A DNA stretch of 64,000 nucleotides from Marinobacter sp. (GCA_030149475.1 JASBRL010000082.1:1-64000), one strand, 5' to 3'. Counted from the stretch's first letter, positions 1 through 9,163 are shown. Notes: a model not told the origin generated them from the sequence alone. Program-made: numbers and translations.

Positions 1-4
1 TGCC

Positions 5-140
5 CGCAGGGGCTCTCCCTGAAAACCGGACTCCGCGTTGAGCCTTCTTGAAAGGCAACCAGCCTTCCTGCGAAGCCTCGCCTTGAGTCCGGCTTTCAGG
101 GAGAGCCAGAATTGCCAATAGACTTAATCAGAGGTTCCCT
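5..140 (+). repeat. Dispersed palindromic intergenic repeat, copy A
   Basis: An imperfect palindrome. A 23-base arm at 11-33 (starts GGCTCTCCCTGAAAACCGG) matches the reverse complement of 85-107 with one mismatch, and a small inner hairpin AAGGC/GCCTT lies at about 51-64. The unit ends in a conserved tail at 108-140 that finishes CTTAATCAGAGGTTCCCT. The same tail and the GCAGGGGCTCTCC head recur in inverted orientation at 48407-48553, and the tail recurs at 9084-9110 and 20960-20977. It is non-coding and looks like a REP- or MITE-type element; no transposase is nearby. Confidence 0.7.
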
Positions 141-340
141 ATTTATACGCACTCATGCCACGGGTATCCAGTGCGCGACCGGATTGTTAACGGTGACGTG
201 AGCTTGAACATTGCCCTGATCACGACCTTTCTCCACTCTTTTCCACCCTTTTCCAACCCGGGTATTGAAACGACCACTCGGGGCCGCACTATAACCAAGT
301 ATGGCAACAGCCTGCTCATTCACAACCGACCGGACTCTTC
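141..340. other. Leader region of the flavin-dependent oxidoreductase gene
   Basis: Non-coding stretch between repeat A and the first gene. A weak sigma70-like pair is visible on the plus strand (TTGAAA at 265-270, TATAAC at 290-295), but the 19-base spacer is longer than ideal. No strong ribosome binding site precedes the ATG at 341. Nothing else is recognisable here. Confidence 0.3.
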
Positions 341-1333
341 ATGGCATTCACCCAGTCTTTCTCACTGCTTGAGCTGGCCTCGGTACGTCAGCACGAATCG
401 ATCACCCAAACCCTGAAACACACCCGGCGTTATGCTCAACAGGCTGACACCCTGGGATTCAAACGGTTCTGGCTGGCCGAGCACCACAATATGGAAGGCA
501 TTGCCAGTTCTGCCACCTCGGTGTTGGTGGGCCATATCGCCGGAGCAACCCGGCGGATTCGCGTCGGTTCAGGTGGCGTCATGCTGCCCAATCACCCACC
601 CCTGGTGATTGCGGAGCAATTCGGCACGCTCGCCTGCCTCTATCCGGACCGGATCGACCTGGGTCTGGGCCGTGCGCCCGGGACCGACCCGATCACCAGT
701 CGGGCGTTGCGACGGGACGGTCTCGGCGCTGAACAGTTTCCGGAGGACGTCGCCCTGCTGGATTCCCTGCTGGCCCCCCTGCAACCCGGCCAGCAACTGA
801 AAGCCGTGCCCGGTGCAGGCACAAGGGTGCCGATCTGGCTGCTCGGGTCGAGCCTGTACAGCGCTCAACTTGCGGCCATGCGGGGGCTGCCCTACGCCTT
901 TGCCGGACATTTTGCACCCCGACTCTACCGCGAGGCCATCCGGGCTTACCGTCAGCATTTCCAGCCGTCGGCAGTGCTGGACAAACCCCACGCCATGCTC
1001 ACATTGCCCGCCGTACCCGCGGCCTCAAATGATGAAGCACGCCATCTGGCAACAACCAGCTATCAGCGCATTCTGGCTCTGTTCCGGGGCCAGCCACTGT
1101 GGCTCAAACCACCGGTTGAACGGATGGATGGTCTCTGGAGCGCTGCCGAGGAAGAGGCCGTACGGGGCTTTCTTGATCTACAGATTCTGGGCGATCAGAA
1201 CAGCATCCGGCAGCAATTAACCTCACGCCTGGCCACAACGGATGTTGACGAGGTGATGTTTACCGTGGATCTGTTCGATCCGGAAAGGCGCCGCCAGGCA
1301 TTGGAGATCCTGGCGGCCGTTCGGGACGACTGA
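341..1333 (+). CDS. LLM-class flavin-dependent oxidoreductase (luciferase-like monooxygenase family)
   Basis: A 330-residue cytosolic protein of the bacterial luciferase-like TIM-barrel family, which uses reduced FMN or F420 to oxidise diverse substrates. Family hallmarks include WLAEHHN near residue 46, the RIRVGSGGVMLPNH strand, and LGLGRAPGTDP near residue 105, the signature seen in the YhbW-like subgroup. Length is typical of the family. The substrate cannot be predicted. It stands alone, convergent with the downstream glutathione S-transferase gene, and its start codon has only a poor Shine-Dalgarno sequence. An upstream overlapping frame (171-416) is a shadow. Confidence 0.85.
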   Translation: MAFTQSFSLLELASVRQHESITQTLKHTRRYAQQADTLGFKRFWLAEHHNMEGIASSATSVLVGHIAGATRRIRVGSGGVMLPNHPPLVIAEQFGTLACLYPDRIDLGLGRAPGTDPITSRALRRDGLGAEQFPEDVALLDSLLAPLQPGQQLKAVPGAGTRVPIWLLGSSLYSAQLAAMRGLPYAFAGHFAPRLYREAIRAYRQHFQPSAVLDKPHAMLTLPAVPAASNDEARHLATTSYQRILALFRGQPLWLKPPVERMDGLWSAAEEEAVRGFLDLQILGDQNSIRQQLTSRLATTDVDEVMFTVDLFDPERRRQALEILAAVRDD

Positions 1334-1361
1334 CGTTCGGGCCAGCAACGGCCCCTACCCA

Positions 1362-1937
1362 CTACTGGGGCTGACGCGGGTCTGTGGCAGCGATCTCTGG
1401 CCTGGACTGATGATGGTCGCGGAACGACAGCAAGCTCTCGACACCATTGAAATCAACCAGCGACCGGAAATCGACCCAGTCCACGAGGGTATACAGGCAA
1501 ATGGCCGGATACTGCCAGTTGGAGAACTCGCCCGCATCCACCATGGCTGCCAGGGTACGCAGGGTGGTCATGATGCGCTCACGCTGGAGGTTATAGAACA
1601 TGGCATCCTGTTCCACATCCAGTCCGGAACGTTTGGACAGCAGCAGAATCACGCTGGAATCACTGGCCGCATCAATCAGCGTCAACTGATTTTCCTGATC
1701 CCAGGTCAACGGCGCATGCCCCAGCTTGTCAGCCAGGTATCGCGCAATGACCCGTGAATCGTAGATCTCCTGATCGCCATCAATCAGCATCGGAATCTTG
1801 AGCGCAGGGTTATTCCGCCTGAGCTCATCCCGCCCGGCACCGTAGATGTCCAGGTTGACAAACTCATACGCGGCGTCTGCCAGCAGTACGCGGGTGCGTC
1901 TTACAAACGGGGACGTAGTGGAACCTATCAGTTTCAT
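1362..1937 (-). CDS. Glutathione S-transferase family protein
   Basis: A 191-residue protein with an N-terminal thioredoxin-fold GST domain (MKLIGSTTSPFVRRTRVLLA) and a C-terminal all-helical domain. The conserved cis-proline region appears as NPALKIPMLIDGD, and the glutathione-binding E/S-D pair as IYDSRVIARYL. It resembles the small YibF/YfcG-like bacterial GSTs, probably a cytosolic glutathione-dependent transferase or peroxidase; the substrate is unknown. The ATG at 1937 is preceded by a good AGGAGAGG ribosome binding site. It is convergent with the preceding oxidoreductase and is likely transcribed alone. Confidence 0.85.
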   Translation of the reverse strand: MKLIGSTTSPFVRRTRVLLADAAYEFVNLDIYGAGRDELRRNNPALKIPMLIDGDQEIYDSRVIARYLADKLGHAPLTWDQENQLTLIDAASDSSVILLLSKRSGLDVEQDAMFYNLQRERIMTTLRTLAAMVDAGEFSNWQYPAICLYTLVDWVDFRSLVDFNGVESLLSFRDHHQSRPEIAATDPRQPQ

Positions 1938-2023
1938 GACCTCTCCTTTTGAGCGGGTGGATAAGCATCAGAATAACAAAAAACGAGGAATCCGGCGGAA
2001 CAGCTGACATTCCAGGCAATAAA

Positions 2024-2045
2024 AAAGGCAGCCTTGGCTGCCTTT
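2024..2045 (-). terminator. Rho-independent terminator of the cold-shock gene
   Basis: A perfect 10-base stem AAAGGCAGCC / GGCTGCCTTT with a minimal loop follows the cspA-like stop codon on the minus strand and runs into T residues (2021-2023 complement). A-tracts on both sides mean it could also work in the opposite direction. Confidence 0.85.
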
Positions 2046-2063
2046 CTTATTGCCGTCTGTTAT

Positions 2064-2270
2064 TTACAGAGCAACAACGTTCTCCGCCTGAGGACCTTTC
2101 TGGCCCTGAGTCACGGTGAACTCGACCTGCTGGCCTTCTGCCAGTGTCTTGAACCCTGAACCGGTGATGGCGCTGTAGTGAACGAAAACGTCCGGGCCGG
2201 ACTCACGAGTGATGAAACCAAAACCTTTAGCTTCGTTGAAGAACTTAACAGTACCGGTAGTAGTAGACAT
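2064..2270 (-). CDS. Cold-shock domain protein, CspA family
   Basis: A 68-residue single cold-shock (OB-fold) domain protein, acting as a nucleic-acid chaperone. RNP-1 is visible as KGFGFITRE and RNP-2 as VFVHYSAI, with [15 protein letters not shown] at the N terminus. The ATG at 2270 is chosen because it gives the family start ([11 protein letters not shown]) and has an AGGAAG ribosome binding site about eight bases upstream; a longer frame to 2291 exists but adds non-family residues. A strong terminator follows at 2024-2045. A long leader, common for cold-inducible csp genes, may lie in 2271-2480. Which paralog it corresponds to cannot be told. Confidence 0.95.
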   Translation of the reverse strand: MSTTTGTVKFFNEAKGFGFITRESGPDVFVHYSAITGSGFKTLAEGQQVEFTVTQGQKGPQAENVVAL

Positions 2271-2635
2271 ACTTAAACTTCCTGAAATCAATAATTTTTT
2301 CTGCCGGCGTCCACATGGACAGTCGGCGTTTACGGAAAAACAGAACTCGCGGAATCAAAAACAGGACGATGCACTACGTACTACGCGGGGATACGTCTTA
2401 TTCATGAAATGCTTTGCTGAATCTTTCCTACCCTTCGAACTTTACTCTTTGTTACGCAGAAAGCAACCATAATTTTTCTTCGTAAGTACAGATACTGAGC
2501 ACGGCCCAACCTGTTCCGGGGCCCACGCTGACTGCGCTTCCAGCGATTCTGGCAAAACCTGCTTGACCAGTGCCTCCAACACAATGCGGTGACGTCTGCA
2601 ACGGTATACGAGCCCTGCGTCAGGGCAGCGCCGTC
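2271..2635. other. Intergenic region upstream of the cold-shock gene
   Basis: No convincing gene. The proximal 200 bases are AT-richer and probably contain the cold-shock mRNA leader and promoter on the minus strand, but I could not pick a confident -35/-10 pair. A short hairpin GCCCTG-CGT-CAGGGC sits at 2612-2626, next to the larger fadE hairpin. The overlapping frames here are not protein-like. Confidence 0.4.
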
Positions 2636-2688
2636 CCTGATTCGGCAGGCGCAGGACACGCTGCGTCACTGCGCCTGCCGAAATCAGG
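2636..2688 (-). terminator. Large hairpin at the fadE stop codon
   Basis: A perfect 14-base inverted repeat, TTCGGCAGGCGCAG (2641-2654) and CTGCGCCTGCCGAA (2669-2682), extended by CCTGA/TCAGG across a one-base bulge. It starts at the fadE stop codon on the minus strand. It lacks a clear T-tract, so it could be a Rho-independent-like terminator or an mRNA 3'-end stabilising hairpin. Confidence 0.55.
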
Positions 2689-5134
2689 CCGCGTTGTGGT
2701 TGATCACCGTTTCCTGATTGCGTGCGAAGGCATCAAACGGGAAATCATCGACAGTCAGCATATCCAGCACGCTGGCCTCAAAGGTACGCATGAAATCCGC
2801 CTCCTCCTGGCTGTAGAGCCCCGCCTCCAGGGCCGCTTCAAAGCGCTGTTCCGGATGCAGGGCTTCCATTGGAAGCTCACCTTTGGCATAGGCTTTGTTA
2901 ACCTTGTGGTAGAGGCCTTCCGCCTTGTCATAGTCTTTCAGCAAATCATTGTAGCGCGCCACCGGATTATCCGCCGGACCATCGGTCTGGCTATGCCAGA
3001 TGCTGGCCAGCAGCTTGGTGCGGATCGGCGTGTCCGTGGAAATGGCCTTCGCCAGCGCCCGACTCTGATCGTCGTGCGGTTTATCCCAGCGGCGCCCCAG
3101 GGGCAACGTTATGGCCCGCAACGCGATCGCCACAGCCCGGTTCGGCAGATTCTGCAGAAACTCGTCCAGCGCTGTTTCGGTCCGGTGGATCAGCAGGCGC
3201 AGACTGTATTCCATCAGTTCACGCTCACCCTCGGCCGGCTGGGTTTCATGCCAGTTCTTTAGCACCATCGACGCCAGATAGAGGTTGGACAGCATGTCTC
3301 CCAACCGGGCGGAGATCAGCTCTCGCATTTTGAGCTGAGAGCCAAGGGTCGTCATAGCCGCGTCGGAACACAGCCCGAACGCAGCACTGAACCGCGCGAC
3401 CGTCTGTGCATACCGGCGAGAAGCGCTGTCGAACGGCACGTCAGCGCGCCCCAGCCCGAGGGCCTGAGTGAACGCCCGGGCCGCGTTACCGAATACCAGG
3501 CCGGCATGCCCGAAAAAGGCATCGTCGAACGCATCAATGTCGTCGTTATCCTTCGCTGCCAGCTCTTTGAGTACGTAGGGATGACAGCGAATCGCGCCCT
3601 GCCCGAAGATCATCAGACTACGGGTCATGATGTTGGCGCCTTCAACGGTGATCGAAACCGCCGAGCCGCTGAAGCCGATACCCAGATAATTGCGGGGCCC
3701 CAGGGTGACCGTTTTGCCCCCATGGACGTCCATCGCATCGGTCAGCACACTGCGCTGCATTTCCGTGAGATGGTATTTGAGTATGGCTGACGGCACCGCC
3801 GGTTTCTCTCCTTTATCAACCATATTGGCGGTCTGATTGACCGCGGACTGGGCAATGTAGGTGTGGGCGGCGATCCGCGCCAGCGGTTCCTGAACACCCT
3901 CCATATCCGCGACCGGGGTATTGAACTGGCGACGAATCCGGGTAAAGCCGCCAGCGGTTCCGACCGCGTAGGCGGAGGCCCCTGCGGCGCCCGACGGCAG
4001 GGTGATGCAACGGCCCACGGACAGGCACTCAACCAGCATGCGCCAGCCTTCCCCAGCCATTTCCTGCCCGCCGATGATGTAGTCCAGGGGAATGAACACG
4101 TCTTTGCCCCTGATCGGGCCATTCAGGAAAGGTGTACCGATCGGACAATGCCGGCGGCCTATTTCCATCCCCTTGGTGGCCCTTGGAATCAGGGCACAGG
4201 TAATGCCCAGATCTTTCTTTTCACCGAGCAGGCCGTCCGGATCAAACATGCGGAACGCCAGACCCACGACAGTGGCAATGGGCGCCAGCGTTATCCAGCG
4301 TTTCTCGAAGTTCAGTTTTAGCCCCAGTACCTGCTTGCCTTTGAACTTGCCCTTACAGACCACACCGGTGTCCGGCAACGAGGTCGCATCGGATCCGGCA
4401 CGTGGGCCGGTCAGACCGAAACAGGGAATGTCGCGGCCGTCTGCCAGGCGCGGGAGGTAGTGATTTTTCTGTTCCTCGGTACCGTATTTCAGCAGCAGTT
4501 CGCCCGGACCGAGAGAATTAGGCACCCCGACGCTGACCATCAGGCTCTCATTCGATGACAGCTTCTGCAGCACGGCGGACTGGGCCTTGGCGGAAAACTC
4601 CAGGCCGCCATATTTCTTGGGGATGATCATCCCGAGAAATCGTTCTTTCTTGATGAAGTCCCAGAGCTCCGGCGGCAGGTCGGCTCGCTCGACGGCTACG
4701 TCCCAGGAGTTACACATACCCGCGGCTCTGGCACACTGATTGTCAACAAACGCCTGTTCCTCTTCGGTGAGGCCCGTGTTCCGGTTAATCAGCAGGTTGT
4801 GCCAATCCGGTCGCCCCGTGAACAACTCGCCGTCCCAGCCCACGGTACCCGCGTCCAGGGCCACCTGCTCGGTCTCGGACACTTTAGGTGCCACCCGCTT
4901 GAACAGGTCAAAGGCACGCGGGGTCAACCAGCTGCGGCGCAGTCCGGGAAGACCACAAACGGCGATAATGGCGGCGCCGGCAAGCAACACAAACGCCAGC
5001 CAGCCCGAGCCGAAACCCCAGGACACCACGCCAACAACAGCCATCAGCGTGACCACAGCGCGAGCGCCCGCCTCCCGACGCAGCAAAAGAGTCAGGCCAG
5101 CCAGCGCAACGACTAACAGAAGGAACGTCATCAT
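2684..5134 (-). CDS. fadE: Acyl-CoA dehydrogenase FadE
   Basis: An 816-residue protein, almost the length of E. coli FadE (814). It catalyses the first FAD-dependent dehydrogenation of fatty-acid beta-oxidation. The N terminus has two hydrophobic segments (about residues 1-20 and 35-60), as in FadE, suggesting inner-membrane association. The acyl-CoA dehydrogenase core spans roughly residues 100-560 and contains GLTGPRAGSDATS (FAD/substrate region) and ITVEGANIMTRSLMIFGQG. A FadE-specific C-terminal extension follows. It is transcribed after rapA on the same strand, with a 115-base gap, probably as a separate unit. No convincing FadR or PsrA operator was identified upstream. A large hairpin marks the 3' end. 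Confidence 0.95.
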   Translation of the reverse strand: MMTFLLLVVALAGLTLLLRREAGARAVVTLMAVVGVVSWGFGSGWLAFVLLAGAAIIAVCGLPGLRRSWLTPRAFDLFKRVAPKVSETEQVALDAGTVGWDGELFTGRPDWHNLLINRNTGLTEEEQAFVDNQCARAAGMCNSWDVAVERADLPPELWDFIKKERFLGMIIPKKYGGLEFSAKAQSAVLQKLSSNESLMVSVGVPNSLGPGELLLKYGTEEQKNHYLPRLADGRDIPCFGLTGPRAGSDATSLPDTGVVCKGKFKGKQVLGLKLNFEKRWITLAPIATVVGLAFRMFDPDGLLGEKKDLGITCALIPRATKGMEIGRRHCPIGTPFLNGPIRGKDVFIPLDYIIGGQEMAGEGWRMLVECLSVGRCITLPSGAAGASAYAVGTAGGFTRIRRQFNTPVADMEGVQEPLARIAAHTYIAQSAVNQTANMVDKGEKPAVPSAILKYHLTEMQRSVLTDAMDVHGGKTVTLGPRNYLGIGFSGSAVSITVEGANIMTRSLMIFGQGAIRCHPYVLKELAAKDNDDIDAFDDAFFGHAGLVFGNAARAFTQALGLGRADVPFDSASRRYAQTVARFSAAFGLCSDAAMTTLGSQLKMRELISARLGDMLSNLYLASMVLKNWHETQPAEGERELMEYSLRLLIHRTETALDEFLQNLPNRAVAIALRAITLPLGRRWDKPHDDQSRALAKAISTDTPIRTKLLASIWHSQTDGPADNPVARYNDLLKDYDKAEGLYHKVNKAYAKGELPMEALHPEQRFEAALEAGLYSQEEADFMRTFEASVLDMLTVDDFPFDAFARNQETVINHNAA

Positions 5135-5249
5135 AGGCTTTCTCTGTCATCCATGTTGGAAAATGAAATTGTCAACAAATGTAACCGAATCTACGACCAA
5201 AGTACCTGATTGGATGGCTTGTTGCCACAGAGCAGCTCACGGATCGGCG

Positions 5250-8114
5250 TCAGGCGGTCACCACCACCCGGATACCCTCCAGCGCCATGGAGGCGCGCTC
5301 AACGGCCGCCTCGCCAGCCGCCAGCTGGTTGCGGAAAAAGTCAATTTCCTCGCGACGAATGGCCGGATTGGTCTGACTCAGTGCCTCCAGGCGCCGAATT
5401 TCCGGTTCAAACAGTGTCCGCAACCGCGCCAGCGCAGCCTGCCGCAAAGGTTCCAGATGATGCTCTGCATACCCTTCCGCGTGATCTACCATGGTTTCAA
5501 CGTCGGCCCGAATCTGCGGCACGATGGCCTGGGCGGTGCGCCGCCGGATATTGGAACACAGGTCATTCAGCCGGTCATGGGGCAATGCCTCCGACAGGTT
5601 TCGACCATTCACATCTACCAGCAACCGCAGAGGCGACAGCGGCAGGCACCGGGACAGCTGTAAGGATGACGGTGCCGGACAGTGGACGGAGAACAACGCC
5701 TCCAGCAGCAAGGTCCCGGCGGGCAGACTCTTGACACTCAGGCTGGCCAGCGCCGCTTTACCCAGTTCAGAGCTGATGACCGTTTCCATAACGCCGGTCA
5801 CCATCGGGTGCTCCCAGCTCATGAACGCAAGGTCTTCCCGTTCCAGCGCCTGCTGGCGCTGCCAGGTCACGGTAATGCCGTCGTCCGGCAAACCGGGGAA
5901 ATGCCCCGTCAGCATATGTTCGCCCGGGCGCAGCACATCGGCGTGGTCCGAGTGGTATTCGACATCCACCCCGAAGATATCAAAGGCCTCGGTCATGTAG
6001 GTTTTGACCCCATCATCGGCCTCCTCCTGCTCAATCTGTTCGATCAGCTTCATCGCCTCTTCCTGTCGGCACGAGTTCAGCTCAATCAACGCATCGCGGC
6101 CATTCCGGAGCACGTCACGCAGGCGGGTTGCTTCGATTTCAGTCGCCCGGATCAGCTTCTCAAGGCCGGCCTGATCGCCGTCCAGCGCTGACTGCCACTG
6201 GTGTTCGACCGCTTCCAGCACCGCCACGCCGACCGAGTTACTCTCGGCAAAGGCGTTCAGCCCCTCATGGAACCACTGAAACTGTATCGCCTGCGCGGTG
6301 TCCTTCAGATAGGGCACATGAAGGTCAATGACATCAGCCTGCCCGATGCGGTCCAGCCGACCGATGCGCTGTTCCAGCAAATCCGGGTTGGCCGGCAGGT
6401 CAAACAACACCAGATGGTGGGCGAACTGGAAGTTACGCCCTTCGCTGCCAATTTCCGAGCAGATCAGTGCCTGCGCCCCCTGTCCGCCCTCACCAAAATA
6501 GGCGGCCGCCCGGTCACGCTCGATCAGACTGAGGTGCTCGTGGAACGCCGCGCTGCGAATGCCTGCACGCAGCTGCAGGTGCATTTCCAGCGCCACCGCA
6601 GTTTCCGCGCGCGCGCAAATCACCACAACCTTGGCGGGACGCAGGTCGATCAGCGTCTGCTCGAGCCAGCTGACACGGGGATCATGAGCCAGCCAGTCGT
6701 CGTCATGTTGACCGGCTTCAGGCGTCAGCCCGGCCAGACCAAAGCGCTGTTCCGCGCCAGCATAAAGATCTGGACAGGGCATCGGAGCCGGGTGAATACG
6801 GCGCTCCGGAAAACCCTGAATGGCAGCCCGGGTATTGCGAAACAGCACCCGCCCGGTACCGTGGCGGTCCAGCAACGCATCAACAATACCCTGCACCGGA
6901 TCGGGCCCGGTCAGCAGGGTATCCAGTTCATCCCCTAACCAACGGCGCAGAACATCATATTGCGCAGGGTCCGGACCCCCGGCCCGGACCCTCAGGTCCC
7001 GGACCACGGCATTGACCTCACCATAGGCTGCCTCTTCCCGCCGGAATTCGGCCAGGTCATGAAAGCGGGCCGGATCCAGCAGACGCAGACGGGCAAAATG
7101 ACTGGCCACACCGATCTGCTCGGGAGTCGCCGTCAACAGCAGCAGACCGGGAGTCACACTCGACAGTGACTCAATGGTCCGGTACTCCGGACTGGCAGAT
7201 TCGGGTGACCAGGCCAGGTGATGCGCCTCATCCACCACCAGCAGATCCCAGCCCGCCGCTACCGCGTCATCACAGGCGGTGGGATGACGGGTGAGAAAGT
7301 CGAGGCTGCACAGGACCTGTTGCTCGTCCGCGAACGGGTTGCCATCCTCCCCGGCCAGCGCTTCAGGCACCGGCTCACCCTCTACCGTGAAATCAGCTTC
7401 GGCATCATAACGGGACTGATCAATAATGCTGAACGCCAGATTAAAACGCCGCAACATTTCCACCAGCCACTGATGAATCAGCGACTCCGGCACCACCAGA
7501 AGTACCCGGCAGGCGCGTTGGGTGTGGAGCTGGTAGTGCAGAATCAGGCCTGCCTCAATGGTCTTGCCGAGGCCGACCTCATCGGCCAGCAATACCCGCG
7601 GCGCAAATCGGCGGGCAACTTCATGAGCGATATAGAGCTGATGCGGGAGATGCTGGGTTCGGGCTCCCAGAAGCCCCTGAACCGGCGACTCCCGCAGACG
7701 GTCCATCTCAGTTAATGTCGCCACCCGTAGCCGGAATGCACCATTACGATCAAACTGGCCCGCGAACAGGCGCTGCTGGGGTGCGGTAAAATGTACAAAA
7801 CTGCTCAGCCGCACTTCGGAAATTTTTTTCAGTTCATCACTGCCGTCGTCCGCGTGGTACATGAACACCCCGGCCACGTCCTCCACCGCCCGGACGATAA
7901 GGCGCTCACCGTCAAAAGTCTCAATCTCTTCCCCAGGCTGATAACGGATTCGGGCCAGCGGCGCACTGTCAATCGCGTAGGTACGCTCTTCATCCGCCGC
8001 CGGGAAGCCGAGCGTTACGCGCCTGCCGTCAATGTCGGTGACAATCCCCAGGCCCAGCGCGGTGTCAGTGTGGCTGACCCAGCGCTGGCCTATCATTAAT
8101 TCCGAACTATCCAA
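5250..8114 (-). CDS. rapA: RNA polymerase-associated ATPase RapA
   Basis: A SWI2/SNF2-family ATPase that binds RNA polymerase and promotes recycling of stalled post-termination complexes. The N-terminal GQRWVSHTD segment is followed by tandem Tudor-like domains, then Walker A DEVGLGKT (about residues 178-185), DEAH in VVDEAHHLAWS, LLLTATPEQ, and helicase C motifs SEIGSEGRNFQF and EQRIGRLDRIGQ. Length is about 954 residues against 968 in E. coli. Start choice is uncertain. TTG at 8114 has GGAGG four bases upstream and gives a family-like distance to GQRW. ATG at 8096 has no clear ribosome binding site, and GTG at 8153 is also in frame. Confidence 0.93.
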   Translation of the reverse strand: MDSSELMIGQRWVSHTDTALGLGIVTDIDGRRVTLGFPAADEERTYAIDSAPLARIRYQPGEEIETFDGERLIVRAVEDVAGVFMYHADDGSDELKKISEVRLSSFVHFTAPQQRLFAGQFDRNGAFRLRVATLTEMDRLRESPVQGLLGARTQHLPHQLYIAHEVARRFAPRVLLADEVGLGKTIEAGLILHYQLHTQRACRVLLVVPESLIHQWLVEMLRRFNLAFSIIDQSRYDAEADFTVEGEPVPEALAGEDGNPFADEQQVLCSLDFLTRHPTACDDAVAAGWDLLVVDEAHHLAWSPESASPEYRTIESLSSVTPGLLLLTATPEQIGVASHFARLRLLDPARFHDLAEFRREEAAYGEVNAVVRDLRVRAGGPDPAQYDVLRRWLGDELDTLLTGPDPVQGIVDALLDRHGTGRVLFRNTRAAIQGFPERRIHPAPMPCPDLYAGAEQRFGLAGLTPEAGQHDDDWLAHDPRVSWLEQTLIDLRPAKVVVICARAETAVALEMHLQLRAGIRSAAFHEHLSLIERDRAAAYFGEGGQGAQALICSEIGSEGRNFQFAHHLVLFDLPANPDLLEQRIGRLDRIGQADVIDLHVPYLKDTAQAIQFQWFHEGLNAFAESNSVGVAVLEAVEHQWQSALDGDQAGLEKLIRATEIEATRLRDVLRNGRDALIELNSCRQEEAMKLIEQIEQEEADDGVKTYMTEAFDIFGVDVEYHSDHADVLRPGEHMLTGHFPGLPDDGITVTWQRQQALEREDLAFMSWEHPMVTGVMETVISSELGKAALASLSVKSLPAGTLLLEALFSVHCPAPSSLQLSRCLPLSPLRLLVDVNGRNLSEALPHDRLNDLCSNIRRRTAQAIVPQIRADVETMVDHAEGYAEHHLEPLRQAALARLRTLFEPEIRRLEALSQTNPAIRREEIDFFRNQLAAGEAAVERASMALEGIRVVVTA

Positions 8115-8199
8115 AACACCTCCAGACCGATGTAAACGAAATCCGACCGGCACAGCCGGGACGCCAGGGATTATGCGCCCTGTTCGCCGACTCGCCGCA

Positions 8200-8958
8200 C
8201 TACTGCTCTACCCGGGCAGGGAACCCGCCTTCCCGGACCCAGTAGGCTGTCGCACCGCATACCGCCGCCGGCACGACCAGCAGATTCAATACCGGCACCA
8301 TGGCGGCCAGCGCCACCGGCAGGCCGAATCCGAGCGCCGACATCCGCCGGCGACGCAAGGTCTGCTTGAGCCCGCCGAAGCTGATCCGGTGATTGTCTGC
8401 GGGATAATCCACGTACTGCAGCGCCATCATCCACCCATTGAACGCCAGCCAGAGCAGCGCGGCTACCAGGTTGACCACGGGAATCAGGCCGAGCAGAAAC
8501 AGACCCAGAGCCCGGGGCAGGTAATAGCCAATTTTCTGTACCTCACGCCACAGAGCCCGGGGTACATCAGCAAAAATCTGGAGCCAGCCGCCGCCCGTAT
8601 CGACCGCCTTCCCGGTCAGATACTGCTCGGTTCGCTCGGAAAGATAACCGTAGAACGGTGACCCGATCAGGTTGGCAAGAATGACGAAGCCATAGGCCAG
8701 CATCAACAGGATGACGGCGCCATAGAGGAGCCAGAACAACCAGTGAAGACTCTGCAGCCAGGCCCAGTCGGGTAACAAATCCATGGCGGACTGGATCATC
8801 GTCTGGAACCAGTCCGCCAACCAATAGAACAGCAGCCCGAATAACAGAACGTTGATCACCAGCGGTGTAATGACGAACAGCCGCAACCCGGGCTGTCTTA
8901 TCAAACGGAAGCCCTCTGCGAGATAGCCTAATCCAGAAAAAAATCCACCGGTTGCCAT
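8200..8958 (-). CDS. cysZ: Sulfate transporter CysZ
   Basis: A 252-residue polytopic inner-membrane protein of the CysZ family, which imports sulfate for cysteine synthesis. The N terminus GFFSGLGYLAEGFRLI and the ANLIGSPFYGYLSE segment are diagnostic, with about four long hydrophobic helices and a C-terminal PVLNLLVVPAAVCGATAYW segment. Length matches E. coli CysZ (253). A GGAG ribosome binding site precedes the ATG at 8958. It is not next to cysK as in E. coli; it lies upstream of rapA on the same strand. Its leader overlaps a copy of the dispersed palindromic repeat. Confidence 0.92.
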   Translation of the reverse strand: MATGGFFSGLGYLAEGFRLIRQPGLRLFVITPLVINVLLFGLLFYWLADWFQTMIQSAMDLLPDWAWLQSLHWLFWLLYGAVILLMLAYGFVILANLIGSPFYGYLSERTEQYLTGKAVDTGGGWLQIFADVPRALWREVQKIGYYLPRALGLFLLGLIPVVNLVAALLWLAFNGWMMALQYVDYPADNHRISFGGLKQTLRRRRMSALGFGLPVALAAMVPVLNLLVVPAAVCGATAYWVREGGFPARVEQ

Positions 8959-8970
8959 GGCCTGCGCTCC

Positions 8971-9110
8971 TCCGCGTTGTATAGGAACTTCCGCTCAGGT
9001 CGGTTGACGGTCCTGTGGCGCCGGGCAGCTCCGTCAGGCCTCTTGAAGCTGGCCAGCGGAGCCTCTCCGTAAACGCGGAAGTCGCCAGCAAACTGAATCA
9101 GAGGTTCCCT
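8971..9110 (+). repeat. Dispersed palindromic intergenic repeat, copy C
   Basis: A diverged member of the repeat at 5-140. The tail at 9084-9110 ends CTGAATCAGAGGTTCCCT and matches copy A at about 23 of 27 positions. Outer arms TCCGCGTT (8971-8978) and AACGCGGA (9072-9079) are complementary. It occupies the cysZ leader and may contribute transcript structure. Its boundaries are approximate. Confidence 0.5.
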
Positions 9111-9111
9111 A

Positions 9112-9147
9112 AGTAGTTTGGAACCCGAGAGTAGTTTGGAACCCGAG
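9112..9147. repeat. Two tandem copies of an 18-base unit
   Basis: The unit AGTAGTTTGGAACCCGAG occurs twice in perfect tandem (9112-9129, 9130-9147), directly after repeat copy C and just before the VanZ-like gene. It is non-coding and looks like a recent slippage or insertion-scar duplication. No function is evident. Confidence 0.8.
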
Positions 9148-9163
9148 GGCCGCAGAGCATATC

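Noticed and set aside
2402-2669. Two overlapping minus-strand frames between the cold-shock gene and fadE
   Set aside because: They run through strong hairpins, overlap each other, and have no family resemblance; treated as non-coding.
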